The notes under the pieces: generated by a model | The model's input: only the letters and a program-made list of their open reading frames with translations | What the model was told of the DNA's origin: nothing | The model's database searches: none | NCBI GenBank assembly: GCA_934045075.1 | Contig: OW203747.1 | Span: 8,204,357-8,268,356, forward strand | Direction of reading: 5' to 3' | DNA length: 64,000 bases | DNA from: Yponomeuta sedellus | Lineage: Eukaryota > Arthropoda > Insecta > Lepidoptera > Yponomeutidae | Shown: positions 43,099-53,837 of the stretch, piece by piece | Position numbering within the stretch: the stretch's first letter is position 1 | How the letters are laid out: every line of letters starts with the position of its first letter | Position numbers and translations under genes: made by a program

Positions 43099-43619
43099 GT
43101 TTTCCTCTTCCAGCATGACCTCCATTATTCCTAAGCACGAGTCAAGTCAAGATATTAAACAGTGTATTTAATTTAGTTGAAATTGCTATGTATTCATTAA
43201 TATCTACTTAAGTATTTGTAGTGTGTGTTATTATTGTGTATTATTTATCACTATGTATGTATATAGGTATATAATTGTGAGTGTGCTTGTATGCGTGAAA
43301 GTATGGCTGCATATGAGAGTGTGAGTGCGTGTTTGTTCCGTTTTGATGCTCCGTGAGTCACCAGATAAGGCCCTTGCTGAAAATCAGTGTTGTGGGTGCA
43401 AACCCTCAGCTTATACTGAGCATGAGGCCTTTTTTTCGCTGCATCGACATACTGTATATCGTTGGAATTTATGTTTATTTCTTTCATCTGTAGTTCGTCT
43501 TTTCTTTTGCTTTTGTTTTACTCCTGCTCTTCTGTATTTTCCTTTTCTGTCAAATTTTGTATGTCTATGTGGCGTTTAATAAATGTTTTTCTTTCTTCTT
43601 TCTTCTTTCTTTCTTCTTT

Positions 43620-43668
43620 CTTTACCTTCGTGATCGCTTAAGATCACTCAGGCAGCCGGGGCTACGGG
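43620..43668 (-). repeat. 5S-SINE variant head, right part of a split copy
   Basis: 'taccttcgtgatcgcttaagatcactcaggcagccgggg' matches 52135-52180 and completes the copy begun at 40797. Confidence 0.8.
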
Positions 43669-43708
43669 CGACCCTGTTAAAGAACTTTATTTTATTTCAA
43701 TACTTAGT

Positions 43709-43812
43709 GATTCGATATCAACCCTTGTATGTCCCCAGTGCTGGGGCACTGGTCTTTTCCTGCATCGCAGGAAGATTCGGTCATACTCCACCACGGAGCC
43801 AAGTCCGGGTGG
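43709..43812 (-). repeat. 5S-SINE 3' fragment
   Basis: 'tcgatatcaacccttgtatg' to 'ccaagtccgggtgg'. Confidence 0.85.
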
Positions 43813-43974
43813 AATACTCAGTGATTGAAAAAACATAAATGCAACATTTAGCAAATGAAATCTTTCTTAGCTACGATTTCTACCAGCACGTCAGCCCTTC
43901 TTTTTGTTCCTACCATTCCAAAAACACGAGAGAGGACTATGTCCTCCAGGGGGCGTCAATTGGCTGATGCTGAT

Positions 43975-44215
43975 GATCGATTGGATTGATATACCTAGCA
44001 GAGTTGATTTCATCATCAGCCATTCGACGCCCACTGCAGGACACAGGCCACCCTCATGGTTTTCCAAGCTTCACGGTCTTGTGCCGTCCCCATTTAGCAA
44101 CTCCCCGCCACCGTAACCAGGTCGTCAGACCATGTGGTGGAGGGTCTTGTTCCCCTAAACGGCCATCAGGTCTTCGAGCTATGTGCCCCGCCCACTGCCA
44201 CTTTAACTGAGCAAT
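43975..44215 (-). pseudogene. D-LINE RT C-terminal remnant
   Basis: On the minus strand a broken frame gives LKWQWAGH...RRPDGR and a W-L-RW...V.KWGR pattern. This is the C-terminal region upstream of the D-LINE tail. Confidence 0.55.
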
Positions 44216-44219
44216 TGAT

Positions 44220-44962
44220 TGATCAAAGGTTGATTTAGAAATAGCGAAACCAAGTTGTCGAATAAATCACTAAACTACTCCTTTCATTACTGAAACCTCA
44301 TGAAGCTATCGCATTCAGTTTCCATCCACACAAATTCACAGCTCTATTGACTTTACTTCGACGTTAATAAACGTGTTATTCTACTGCGAAAGTGTCAAAA
44401 GGGCGTTTCAATAAACGGGGTTAGACTACAAAAGTGAAAGTGGTGCTAGTGGAACCTGCTTCTCTTTTAGGAGGTTACGGGTACTAATCCCGGCATGCAC
44501 TAATAACTTTTTTTTCGAAATAAAATTCTATTCATTTGATTAATAGTAGATTAGTAGCCAAGGGCTGTAAGGCATCAATTGCAGCCCGAGATATTTCAAT
44601 ATTTAGTTCGAGGGTGCAATTGGTACTTACACCCGAGCTAACTATTTTGCTTTACATCTCGATTGTGAGGTAAGTAGAAAAAAACCGGCATTACAAGAAT
44701 AAAACATTTTTAAATAAAATTTTTGTATTCCCGCCTTTTTTCATTAAAAAGAATCAAGGAAATAACTTTTTGGTATTTTTTTCAAGGACAAGTTGAGCTC
44801 TGCCGTTTGATATTTAAAATTGATGATTATTATACTCATAAGAAGACAAGACTGAATAGCAAAGAGACCTCTTTGGTCATTGGGCTGAATGCATGATGTC
44901 TATTGCCAGTACGATGCTTAGATGTACGCGAACTTTTTGAAAAAAGTGTTTTTTTTAATTAT
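44220..44962. other. No gene; SINE scrap
   Basis: 44465-44510 has a B-box-like 'acgggtactaatcccggcatgc'. The rest is AT-rich and unclassified. Confidence 0.45.
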
Positions 44963-44964
44963 TA

Positions 44965-45271
44965 GGGGTTAAAGTATGAAATTGCCGTTTTATTGCAATA
45001 GGTTCTTTGAATTGACATAGAATCTTCATGGTTTGAGGTTTTCGATTGAAACTTTTTCAAATGGTTTCTATGATGTTCTTTTTTTAAAAAATGTGAAACA
45101 TTTGAATATCGACTTCCAATTATTTTTGTTATCCAATTTAGACAAGAAAGATGGATACTGCGAAAATTCGTGTGATTTTTGAATACGAGTTCCGACGCGG
45201 AACTAACGCGGCAGAAACACCCCTCTCCAAACGCAGCATTGATATTGCGGGCTTTTTCATACTTTAACCCC
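44965..45271 (+). mobile_element. Internally deleted mariner-like element
   Basis: Inverted termini GGGGTTAAAGTATGAAAT and its complement are flanked by TA (44963-44964, 45272-45273). The 307-bp body retains only the start of a transposase frame. Confidence 0.8.
45151..45267 (+). pseudogene. Mariner transposase N-terminal stub
   Basis: The 38-codon frame begins MDTAKIRVIFEYEFRRGTNA. This matches the usual start of mariner-family helix-turn-helix DNA-binding regions (xxIRxIxxYEFxxGxxAAE). The next codons jump to unrelated sequence and stop inside the right terminus. The DD(D/E) catalytic domain is deleted, so no activity is possible. Confidence 0.7.
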
Positions 45272-45273
45272 TA

Positions 45274-45774
45274 TTACTTACCGCCCTAGTGCTTTTCTAG
45301 CTACATTATTACCCTAGAGCGCTAATTAGTCACCTACAAGCCCCATTTGGAGGTAATAAGAACCTACTTACCGAACATGAGAGACATAAAGTACTGAAAT
45401 CTGTGAACCTTTGCTTGCCAAAAAAAAAACAAAAAAACTAATTTGGAGTGGCTGGAGTGAGGTGTCCTATCGGCCAGACTTTATATATTTGTCTAATATC
45501 CTAAGGCCATTCGCGAAAATCCTTTTTTGCCACAGGACGATGGTATAATAGAACGTCTTTTCAAAAGCAAATTTAGATGATATCTAGTAGAACTTGAACG
45601 AAAATGAAATGGCTGTTAGAGACTTAAGTGATAATCGTGGCGATGGATCGTTTTAAGTTCTCAATTGTTCTTATCAACTTAACATTATTTAAATATTTAT
45701 ATATGTAGATATTTTGCTACTTACACTATTATTATAAAAAGGGAACTAAACCTAAAACCTATATTCTAATTTAA
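45274..45774. other. No gene seen
   Basis: Unclassified AT-rich DNA. Confidence 0.4.
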
Positions 45775-46185
45775 ATAAAATATTTGAACCAGATCGCTGT
45801 CGGGCGGCAGAGTACCAAGAAGGCTGGCGGCATTGCCTCGCTGTATGGCGAGACCTTTGGCCAAAGTAAGCACCAGCCCTTGGGTCTCCTAAAGCGTCGA
45901 CTAGGCGTGACGAGATCAGCTTTCTCTCGGGCTATATTAGTCCACTGCTGGACGTAGCCCACCCCTGATGACCGCCATAGCACAAGGTTGTGCCATCATT
46001 GGGGGATAATGCCCATAATCCCCCTCTTAACCTGGGTATGCGGGTTGGGGATCGCAGATTAGTGGAATTGTACTGCAGGGGGTGCTGCTGCCCACCCCCC
46101 GGTTTGTGTCCCTTAGTCGCCTTTTACGACACCCGCGGCAAGAATTTGGTGCTATTCTCTAGGCTGACACCACACAGCAGAAAAC
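45775..46185 (-). pseudogene. D-LINE 3' region, long copy
   Basis: On the minus strand it carries 'gtccagcagtggact', the GC-rich 'ccggggggtgggcagcagc' segment, and a second part encoding VQQWTNIAREKADLV. In it, VQQWT matches the terminal residues of RTE-like reverse transcriptases. Confidence 0.6.
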
Positions 46186-46334
46186 AAGTTATTGGTACAA
46201 TTCCCAACAGATAACTTGCACAAAAATCTGCATCGGAAAAAAATTGCTACGACCATGAAAGTATTTCTAATTATAGTTCATTTGACACAACTTTGAAGAA
46301 ATACGTCCATGCAAAGTCAAGGTCTTTGTTCTAG

Positions 46335-46677
46335 TTCGATATCAACCCTCTGTCCCCACTGCTGGAGCTCGAGTCAGGGTTAGGCCATACTCCACCACGG
46401 GGGCCAAGTCCGGGTTGGTGGAGGATTGTAAGACAGTAGCGGGCCTTACTGTCAGAAGTCATCAAGCCGCCCATAAGGCCTCTGACATGGCTTAACGACT
46501 GCATTTACATGACAACCGGCACCAACGGCCTAACCTGCCTTGCAAAGCACGGAACTGCCATTACGATAGTCACGGGACGGTCACCCATCCTGCACCTGAC
46601 AGCGCCTGTTGTCGCTTAACTCAAGTCATTGATTCCAATCACTCAGTTGGGCTAGGTCACGAGCGCTTCGAGTTGTT
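46335..46677 (-). mobile_element. 5S-SINE, near full length
   Basis: 'ttcgatatcaaccctctgtc' to 'gctaggtcacgagcgcttcg'. Small deletions occur in the 3' end and in the 'gaagcgctcggaaaa' region. Confidence 0.87.
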
Positions 46678-46896
46678 GGCCAAGAATTATACATTCCGAC
46701 CACGATAACCATACTTAGCCAATAGCTAGGTAGAGGGTACCTAGTTCCCAGTGACCCACGACTGACTAATATAGGAAATTGCATCGGCGGAGCGGAATGG
46801 CTGCGGGCTGAATTCGAATACGGGTGATATTCTATTACCGGACTGGGACAACGTATTAACCGGATCCGGTGTACCGGCCATTCGTGATTTCAGTTA

Positions 46897-47151
46897 CAGT
46901 CTATTTATTCTTACTTGTCCAATTTAGTAAACAAGATTCTAACCTTAAAATTGAGATTAGATGCCTAAACTAGACGTTTTCTCGCCAATTCATGAACTAT
47001 CATGAACTATGTTTATAAAATTGGCAGCGTGTTATCTAAAAGAGTGTTCCAAGTTACATCAATATGGAAATATGGCAGTTTTGGACTAAAAAGTTACAGT
47101 ATACGGGTAGATCTTGTTTACTAAATTGGACAAGTAAGAATTAATAGACTG
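46897..47151. mobile_element. MITE-M, complete
   Basis: CAGTCTATTTATTCTTACTT and its complement frame 255 bp, with TA on both sides. About 45 bp of each end are inverted copies. This is the reference copy for the remnants at 19.1-20.4 kb. Confidence 0.85.
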
Positions 47152-47153
47152 TA

Positions 47154-47560
47154 CAAATCCAGTCTATAACAGTTAGGTACATTACTGTCGATGTAATAGT
47201 TAAGAGTCTTATATTACATAACGTAAGCTCTCGCTTGGTATTCATCATCATCGTCATCATCATTAATAAATGATGATGATGACCACAAGTTCACAAGGTG
47301 TTGATATTCTTATAAGTACCATTATGGACCCTGTAGGGCATAGCAACATTTTGCATAATATTTACAGTTCATTTACACATCTATATAGCATACACACACA
47401 TACACACGTAACTATTTATTTCTTAATCGGGATTATAAAACATTGTTGTTACTTCAACGGGTCTAATCACGATTGTTTAACATAACATAACATTTACATA
47501 ATAATAATATTAATATAATAAATATTCATGGACATATTACACATAATTATCTCAGCGCTT
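47154..47560. other. No gene; simple-sequence hairpin
   Basis: (ATC)n and (ATG)n runs at 47240-47282 form a trinucleotide hairpin. A MITE-G terminus scrap lies at 47457-47477. Confidence 0.6.
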
Positions 47561-47564
47561 GAAA

Positions 47565-47648
47565 TTGCCAATCCGCGGTGGGTACGCGTGGGGATTAATC
47601 CCTCTATCTCTCTCTGAGAGAAAGCCTATATGCTGCAGTGCAACGTAA
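47565..47648 (+). repeat. Lep-SINE 3' fragment
   Basis: 'ccaatccgcggtgggtacgcgtgg' and 'ctctctctgagagaaagcc', preceded by a tY tail scrap ('attcatggacatattacac'). Confidence 0.65.
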
Positions 47649-47698
47649 CTATAGAAGAAACACAAATAAAAAAACTGAGGCCACGTCATACAACTTAA

Positions 47699-47835
47699 TT
47701 AATAAAAATATTCATGGACATATTACACAGATCTCGTTAGCCCTATACTAAGTACGAGTAAATGACTTGTGTTATAGGTGCTAACTCGACGATAGACTTA
47801 ATACATAGATAACATCCAAGACCCGAGAACTAGCA
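47699..47835 (-). repeat. tY SINE 3' part
   Basis: 'atattcatggacatattacacagatctcg' through 'tgctaactcgacgatagact' to 'acatccaagacccgag'. It shows the normal uninterrupted 3' structure, against which the snap-back at 781-899 stands out. Confidence 0.8.
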
Positions 47836-47837
47836 CC

Positions 47838-48170
47838 TATACCATCCTGACAGCTTAGTCGGCCTAGCCCACAGGAAAGACTATTAGTTGCGACTAGTCA
47901 ATAGTGGTGGTAGCTCAGTGGTTAGAACCATGGACTCGCAAGCGAGAGCCCCAGGTTCGATCCCCAGTGCGGCCATGTACCCAATGACTTTGTTTAATTT
48001 CAAAGTTACGTACATTTGCGGATATGTAGTCGCAATACCACACGCTAACGGTTTAGGAAAACATCGTGAGGAAATCCGCGGCTCGGTTGACTCCGCACGT
48101 ATGTCAATATCATACTGTACTGTCAATATGTTACATGCAATATCAACACTGCTTACTCCTCCGGGAAAAA
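47838..48170 (+). mobile_element. tRNA-headed Lep-SINE next to its own inverted 3' end
   Basis: The plus head at 47904 (GGTGGTAGCTCAGTGGTTAG, B box AGGTTCGATCC) is followed by 'aatgactttgtttaatttc' and 'aaaacatcgtgaggaaatcc'. Just upstream (47838-47878) the 3' segment 'accatcctgacagcttagtcgg' lies inverted; in the copy at 63672 it is downstream and direct. Confidence 0.75.
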
Positions 48171-48235
48171 GGCGTGAGTTTTACAATGAGTGCTTTTCAG
48201 AGGGACTTAAAAAAATTAAGTCGTACCACTTTTAA

Positions 48236-48490
48236 TCAATAGATGGCGCTAGCGGTTGCTCTATCTGAATGAAGGAGGCTTACTGACCAGAAACTGAAGA
48301 AACGTTTCTGCATAGCTGATAGTATGCAGCAAGGTATCATTGGTTACTGGTCTTCTTTCTACTCTATGATTCTGTCACTCCTATGTACTCTGTGTCAATA
48401 ACCTCCGTTCTCAGACAGAGTTAGGCACGGCGCCATCTAGTAGCTTTCGGGGAACGCAACTGACAGCTGTCAAAAACGCCGAGCTGAAAA
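48236..48490. repeat. Isolated pair of CTCF-like motifs, opposite orientation
   Basis: 'taccacttttaatcaatagatggcgct' (48224-48250) is the same module as in the 26.8-28.0 kb array. At 48429-48444 GGCGCCATCTAGTAGC is the motif in reverse. No repeat body links the two. Confidence 0.5.
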
Positions 48491-48867
48491 GCCCTCATTC
48501 ATAATGGTTTGTCTTCTTACACAGAGCCACGGCCGACCTTATTTTATGAGGATGATAAAAACATACGACCAGCTGCAGCGCATGAAAGGGAAGCAAACAA
48601 TCATACAATAAACCACCTTTTGGTACAATACTTCGTCCCAAATGAAGTTGTCCCGAACGTAAACAAACTATTGACACTCGAAATAGGCCCACTGCTGGAG
48701 CGCGGGTATCCGGTATACAATAAAGAGTATTCTTATGTTATCTTATCTTACTTAGTTTTGCAGGCCAGTGTAGTATAGTAATTTTGATTTTTAAATTTAA
48801 AGAAGGCGGTGCCCTACAGTGGGACGTCAAGCTTCATAAAAAACTACTGACAAAAATACTTAAAAAG
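48491..48867. other. No gene; LINE tail
   Basis: An 89-residue frame at 48509-48778 is not recognised. 48715-48755 ('acaataaagagtattcttatg', then TTATC repeats) is an E-tail. Confidence 0.45.
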
Positions 48868-49085
48868 ATACGTCATACTTTAAAAAACCTGTTTAGAGGC
48901 TAAAAATTCTCTCCCGCGACCTCTGGCTATCCGTGCCAGCGCTCTTTTCAACTGAGCTAATGGGCGACTCACCGGCATCAGTGAAATTTCAAACCTCTTT
49001 ACAATATTCTCTGTATTACGTGTTTAGCGTCTAAATAGGTTTTTCAAATTGTCCTTAGCACGGTTTAGTGCATTGAAAGTAATAT
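48868..49085. mobile_element. tI repeat, foldback form
   Basis: The minus head and tail are followed from about 49020 by 'gcgtctaaataggtttttc' and 'ttgtccttagcacggtttag' in plus orientation, giving inverted termini. Confidence 0.8.
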
Positions 49086-49423
49086 AATACGTCATACTAT
49101 TTATTTTACTCGTTGGAGCCCGTACCAACGTAAAATTATCCTGAATATGATAAAATTGCTTAGAAAAATATTTGAATTACTAAAAGAATGGCAAACTGGT
49201 TTTTTGCGGTCGCAGGGGATACATTTATCTCATTGGACAGCCACGTTGGTATAGCGGCGACACGATTCACGAACAAGACAGATTCGTGGCTTGTGGATTG
49301 GATGGAGGTCGTAAATTCATTTCACAAATGGTACTAGTTTGTGCGTCTTCGTTCTTTGTTACTATGAGTTGTAAAATAAGATAAGAATAATCTTTGTTGT
49401 ACTGTAATAATTTAATTATAAAG
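49086..49423. other. No gene seen
   Basis: 'cagccacgttggtatagcggcgacacg' at 49238 is faintly tRNA-like; otherwise unclassified. Confidence 0.4.
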
Positions 49424-49566
49424 ATGTCATGCAAGGGGTCCGTGGTTCGATCCCCGGCTGGGGACGAAAAAAAACCTCATGTTTTGGGTGTTACATGTTT
49501 GTGACGTCGTTGTTTCTGGTTCCCACGACACAGGGTGTAGTGTGGGGCCAGAAGCAATGTATGTAC
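49424..49566 (+). repeat. tJ SINE lacking its A box
   Basis: GTGGTTCGATCCCCGGCTGG, then 'acatgtttgtgacgtcgttg' and 'cagaagcaatgtatgtac'. Confidence 0.75.
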
Positions 49567-49571
49567 TTGTA

Positions 49572-49708
49572 TAAAAACCTATTTAGAGGTTAAAAATTCC
49601 ACCCATACCGGGACTCAAACCCGCAACCTCTGGCTAACCGTGCCAGCCTCGTAATAGGTTTTTTAAAATTGTCCTTTTATTGCACGGGTTAGTGCAACAA
49701 AAAGAATA
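49572..49708. mobile_element. tI repeat, short foldback form
   Basis: Minus tail and head to 'ccgtgccag', then plus 'aataggttttttaaaattgtcc' and 'cacgggttagtgcaa'. The internal junction differs from the other foldbacks. Confidence 0.78.
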
Positions 49709-49744
49709 TAATCATGTGATGCTTGTATGTTATGTTAGGTTGTG

Positions 49745-49795
49745 TTGGTATTGCGTTGCGTTGCGTCGCGTTGCGTGGCGTCGCGTCGCATAAAT
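49745..49795. repeat. (GCGTT/GCGTC)n minisatellite
   Basis: About nine degenerate pentanucleotide units, CpG-rich. Confidence 0.9.
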
Positions 49796-49934
49796 AAAAC
49801 TATATTTTTAACTTTTTTATTTTGAAACCTTTGTCGAGACTAGGCCATGTACAATTAACAAAAGTTATATTTTATTTTATTGCTGAATTAAACGTTTTGT
49901 GGAGGTTAGTCCCGCTGCGATACATAAGCAGTTT

Positions 49935-50260
49935 TTTAATAAGATAAGAATATTATTTATTATACACCAGGAACAAACTAACATAAATAAAATAATATAT
50001 TTATATTATTTATGTTAGTAATATATTTACAGATATTTATACATATCTGTAAATATATAGTTTAAGCAAAGTTGTAGTGCCCTTACAGGGTGTCATGAAG
50101 AACTAGAATTACTTATTAATATTATTACCACCTGTACACTTACCATGACATGCAATAAATAAATGATTATGATTATGATTATTATAATTATAAAGATACA
50201 GTTCAATTGGCGGCCTTATTGCTTAGAATAAGTACGTACCATGAAATTATTACAGAGACG
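49935..50260 (-). repeat. LINE tails with AT-rich hairpins
   Basis: 'aagataagaatattatttattatacacc' starts an E-tail. Two adjacent hairpins lie at 49977-50057 ('aacataaat...atttatgtt', 'tatatttacagatatttataca..'). 'attggcggccttattgctta' at 50207 belongs to an E-tail. Confidence 0.65.
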
Positions 50261-51002
50261 GCTATAAAAGAAGTGGTACAATTGGTATTATGCCTTTTCC
50301 TGTGATAGGTTAATTTGTATCAGTACATTTCTTTCTTCTTCAATTCCATCCACTTCTTTGCGTATCAATGCCAAAACATTTTTTTACTAAAGTTTATGTT
50401 AAGCAGTTGCAGACATGAACTTTGTGACGCTGAAAGCGTTATCACTAGCAATCATTAGGTACTTCTTAGTGCAGATATTACGTCATGTAAGGCACGATGA
50501 AAAATGGTCTATTATCTGAGATTTACCGCAAAAACAGTTAAAATTATCGATTTCGGTGTTCGCGAACCCTCATAATGTAATTCCATAATAATTTGTGATT
50601 TGCTTGGTTTTCACAGCACAGGGCATGCGAGTTTTGATAATTTCTACTCACTTGCAATCTCATATCCAACCACCTAAAATAAATGTATATTTCCTTAATC
50701 GTCACCACCATCATCAGCCAACAGCTAGGTATATACCTTTTCCCCATCAGGTCATCTTTTGCCTTTGTATACACTTAATGAATTTGTGTTTGGTTCAGTG
50801 TGTACGAACATAATTACAATAATAATGTAGACAATCATCTTTATCAGAAACGAACTTTCAAGGAAACGGCTGATTTGGCTCGGATTTGTCGTATAAGGAC
50901 TATCACAAGCAAACGAACTAGTATAATACAGAAAGTGCAGACAGACATTCTATTTAAGTTTTTGGCTAGTTTCCAGTATTTCAAAATTATCAATTTCTTG
51001 AA
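50261..51002. other. No gene seen
   Basis: Unclassified AT-rich DNA. Two overlapping frames of 72-76 residues on opposite strands (50544-50813) show no domain. Confidence 0.45.
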
Positions 51003-51062
51003 ACAAGGCGTTCAGACTCTGACATGGCTTAACGACTGCCATTGCATCACAGCCGGCACCAA
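51003..51062 (-). repeat. 5S-SINE internal scrap
   Basis: 'tctgacatggcttaacgactgcc' and 'acagccggcacca' only. Confidence 0.75.
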
Positions 51063-51825
51063 TTTTAATACAATGTTTTCTTCATATAAACAAATGTACA
51101 AACAATAATGTCTATATTTTTTTTGGTTAAAGAAAACCTGAGTGTAAGCTAAGCTCAGTGATTAAATCAAATTAAGACACATCAAATTAAATCAAAGCTA
51201 ATCAAATGAAAAATGTTTATTGATCAGAATAAAACTTTACAATATATAAAGTGACTTTGAAATGTAAACTAAATTAAATTGTATCTTGGAGTCGAGTCCT
51301 CCATTCGGGGCACTACGAATTAAATAAACTATAAAACTATATATGAATTAAATATACGAAGATGGCAGTCCAATTCCAAATGCTTAGCTATGAATTAATT
51401 ATCAATCAAATTTCTTTTTCTCTCCATAGGTATATCTATCCCCTGTCTCACTCTCGGACGAGTTGTCATTCTGTACCAAAAATAATTTAGCAAAACGCTA
51501 TCCCAAAAAAATCAGGGACACAGAACCTAAATACTTTACAAAGCCACACCTTCAATAACCCTTCCAGGTAAGGTCATAAGGACTAAATTCGCCTGTTGGC
51601 GAAAGGCAAAGGCACACCGGTGTCACAAGGAACTGTCTTGGCACGCAACCTGCAATGAGAGGAAAAGGGTAATTTGCAAAATTACCAGTTGAACGACATC
51701 TGTTCGGCTCTGTGAAACTTGCTTGACTAGGACGGAGTCGGTGGATACGAAATAAGGCTCTCCGGTTTTTAAATCCGATAGTCGAAATCCCTTCTTAAGG
51801 GTTGCATTCCTTTTCTCATCATCAT
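51063..51825. other. No gene; unclassified block
   Basis: 51480-51800 is less AT-rich ('cgcctgttggcgaaaggc', 'ggaactgtcttggcacgcaacc') and may be an unrecognised repeat. No frame. Confidence 0.4.
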
Positions 51826-52190
51826 CATTATCAACCCATTATGTCCCCACCAAGAGGCACGGGTCTCTTCCCTGAGGAAGGTGTAGGCCATACTCCACCA
51901 CGGGGGCAAGTCCGGATTGGTGGAGGCTTGCAAGACTAGTGGCTGATCTTACTGCCAGAAGTTTTCAAGCGACCCTAAGGCCTCCGACTTGGCTTAACGA
52001 CTGCCATCTATCCACGGCAGCCTGCACCAGCTGCTTAACGTGCCTTGCAAAGCACGGAATCGCTCGGAAAAATGCCACTAGCGTTAGTCGTAGACGGTCA
52101 CCCATCCATGCACTGAACGGGCCCTGTGTTTCTTACCCTTCGTGATCGTTTAAGACCACTCAGGCAGCCAGGGCTGCAAGCGATTAATAT
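51826..52190 (-). mobile_element. 5S-SINE variant with a more 5S-like head
   Basis: The 3' two-thirds match the main family. The head differs: on the minus strand it reads 'cgatcacgaagggtaagaaac', 'cagggcccgttcagtgcatgg' and GGATGGGTGACCG (52095-52107). It follows 5S rRNA further upstream than the main family does. It is also the uninterrupted reference for the LINE insertion at 40858. Confidence 0.85.
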
Positions 52191-52321
52191 ATAAATCAAT
52201 AAATAGCACATTTTTTTGCAATATGAAGTGCACTGTAAAAAACTTGTGGTATTACAATAAAATACACCGCTAAAATAAAAATAAAAACGCGCTACTAGAG
52301 TCATCGTATTATCCTGCTGTC

Positions 52322-52570
52322 GTCGTCGTCATCAGGCTATACTATAGTCCACTGCTGGACATAGCCCTTCCCTGAATAGCGCCACGTTGTGCTATCATAG
52401 GGGTAATGCCCATGCCACGCTGGGCATGCGGGTTGGGATCGCAGTTCGGTGGAATTGAACTGCAGGGGCGCTGCTGCCCACCCCCCGGTTTGTGTCCCTT
52501 AGTCGCCTTTCAAGACGCCCGCGGGAAGAATCGGTGCTATTCTCTAGGCCGACACCACACAGCATTGTCC
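52322..52570 (-). repeat. D-LINE 3' region
   Basis: 'caggctatactatagtccactgctggac', 'gcgctgctgcccaccccccgg', 'agtcgcctttcaagacgcc', in complement order. Confidence 0.75.
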
Positions 52571-52840
52571 TGCTGGCCTACATATTTTTTTTGTATTGAA
52601 ATGGATGCTTAGTGTTACTGTTTATTTTTTATGAATACAATTACTATTATAGCAGCTATCAGAGTTCCTCTCGTGGTTAACAAAATTCTTCTGCTACGTT
52701 AGTAAACCTCGCTTACCAAAAAGATAGGTCAAAACATATTAGGTAAACATCTTAGGTAAATAACTAGCGACACTGTAAAAAAAAACATGTATTTATAAAA
52801 AAAAATCATACCTTTTAGCCATTGCAAAGAGTAAAAATCA

Positions 52841-53345
52841 CCATTTTCAATTATACTTAGGTACAGCTTCTTTATAATCTGCAGCCAAGAACCTAAAAGC
52901 CAACCTAGTCTGATACGAACGGAAATTGAGCTGTTTTAGCGAAAATCGATTAAAATTCTTAGTGCCAGGCTGTAGGTCTGAGGCATACAGAAAGGGCGTG
53001 GGACGAGTGGCGCGGAAAAGACGCGTGGAAGTTCGCGCCCTCGCCACGTCTCTTCTGTGCTGGCTGTGTCCCACCCTTTCAATACATTAGTACAGTGCTA
53101 CACAAGAAATAAGACCCGCGGATGTACCAGCGCAGATAACCAAATTTTGGATGTGCGGCAAGTTGATCGGCCAATCAGATAGTTTCATTTTATGGCAGGC
53201 CGCGCGCCTTTGTTGCTATTGGTTGATTCAACGTCATCGATGCAGGTGACTATTAGTTTGGCAATATTAGCGTGCGCGAAATAGGTAGCGCTACAGCGGC
53301 AATCAATTCTGCACCTTAACCGTATCGGTTAAAGATCACGTTGAA
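52841..53345. promoter_or_regulatory. CpG-rich block with paired CCAAT boxes
   Basis: Least AT-rich, repeat-free stretch in this part of the window. GGCCAATCAG at 53169 and an inverted CTATTGGTTG at 53217 are about 48 bp apart, followed by AACGTCATCGATG. A minus-strand 75-residue frame (52847-53074) covers the 5' part and is unrecognised. A promoter is an inference. Confidence 0.35.
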
Positions 53346-53612
53346 TGTACTTATACCTTCGGGTACTTTCGTTACACTTCTTGTGTAACGACAAGGGACT
53401 TTTAAGATGTCTACTACTGTATGAGAGTGAATTGGAAATATGACACGCCTTTCCCGTACCCTCACCCCACGTCCTCTCTGTCCGGCCAAAGTCGTAGGTT
53501 CTCAGAAAAATACGATTATTGCGATGTATTGATGATCTTAAACTTTTTGCAATATAATTTGAATTTTACGTTTACATATTTACATATTAAACGGGTCACA
53601 TTCTGATGATTC

Positions 53613-53788
53613 ATACAGGTACATATATTGCTTCTGGCCCCACACTAGGTTACCCAGGGTCGTGGGAACTAGAAACAACGACTTTTTTTGTCCCCAGCCG
53701 GGGTTCGAACTCGGGACCTCTCGCATGGTAGCTCAGATTGTTCTGAGCATGGTAGGCAGATGCGCTACCGCTGCGCCACGGGTATGAA
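53613..53788 (-). mobile_element. tJ SINE with a hairpin inserted in the anticodon region
   Basis: Where sister copies read 'cttgcatggtaggcag', this one reads 'gcatggta' twice around GCTCAGATTGTTCTGAGC, a 7-bp-arm hairpin. The rest matches the family. Confidence 0.78.
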
Positions 53789-53837
53789 GTAGCCAGTAAG
53801 GATCGCGATTAGACCCGTTATTAATAAATATTATTCA

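Larger units (their letters stand above)
40858..43619 (+). mobile_element. 5'-truncated non-LTR retrotransposon (CR1/Jockey-like)
   Basis: 2.76 kb. The ends are defined by comparison with the uninterrupted repeat at 52091-52190: CTTTA at 40853-40857 recurs at 43620-43624. The element begins inside the endonuclease C-terminus, contains reverse transcriptase, a ~470-bp 3' UTR, AATAAA near 43578 and a (TTTCTTC)n tail. Non-poly(A) microsatellite tails and 5' truncation are usual for CR1/Jockey-group elements. The exact clade is uncertain. Confidence 0.85.

Noticed and set aside
48509..48778. 89-residue frame as a host gene
   Set aside because: No recognisable domain or splice context, and its 3' end runs into a LINE tail.
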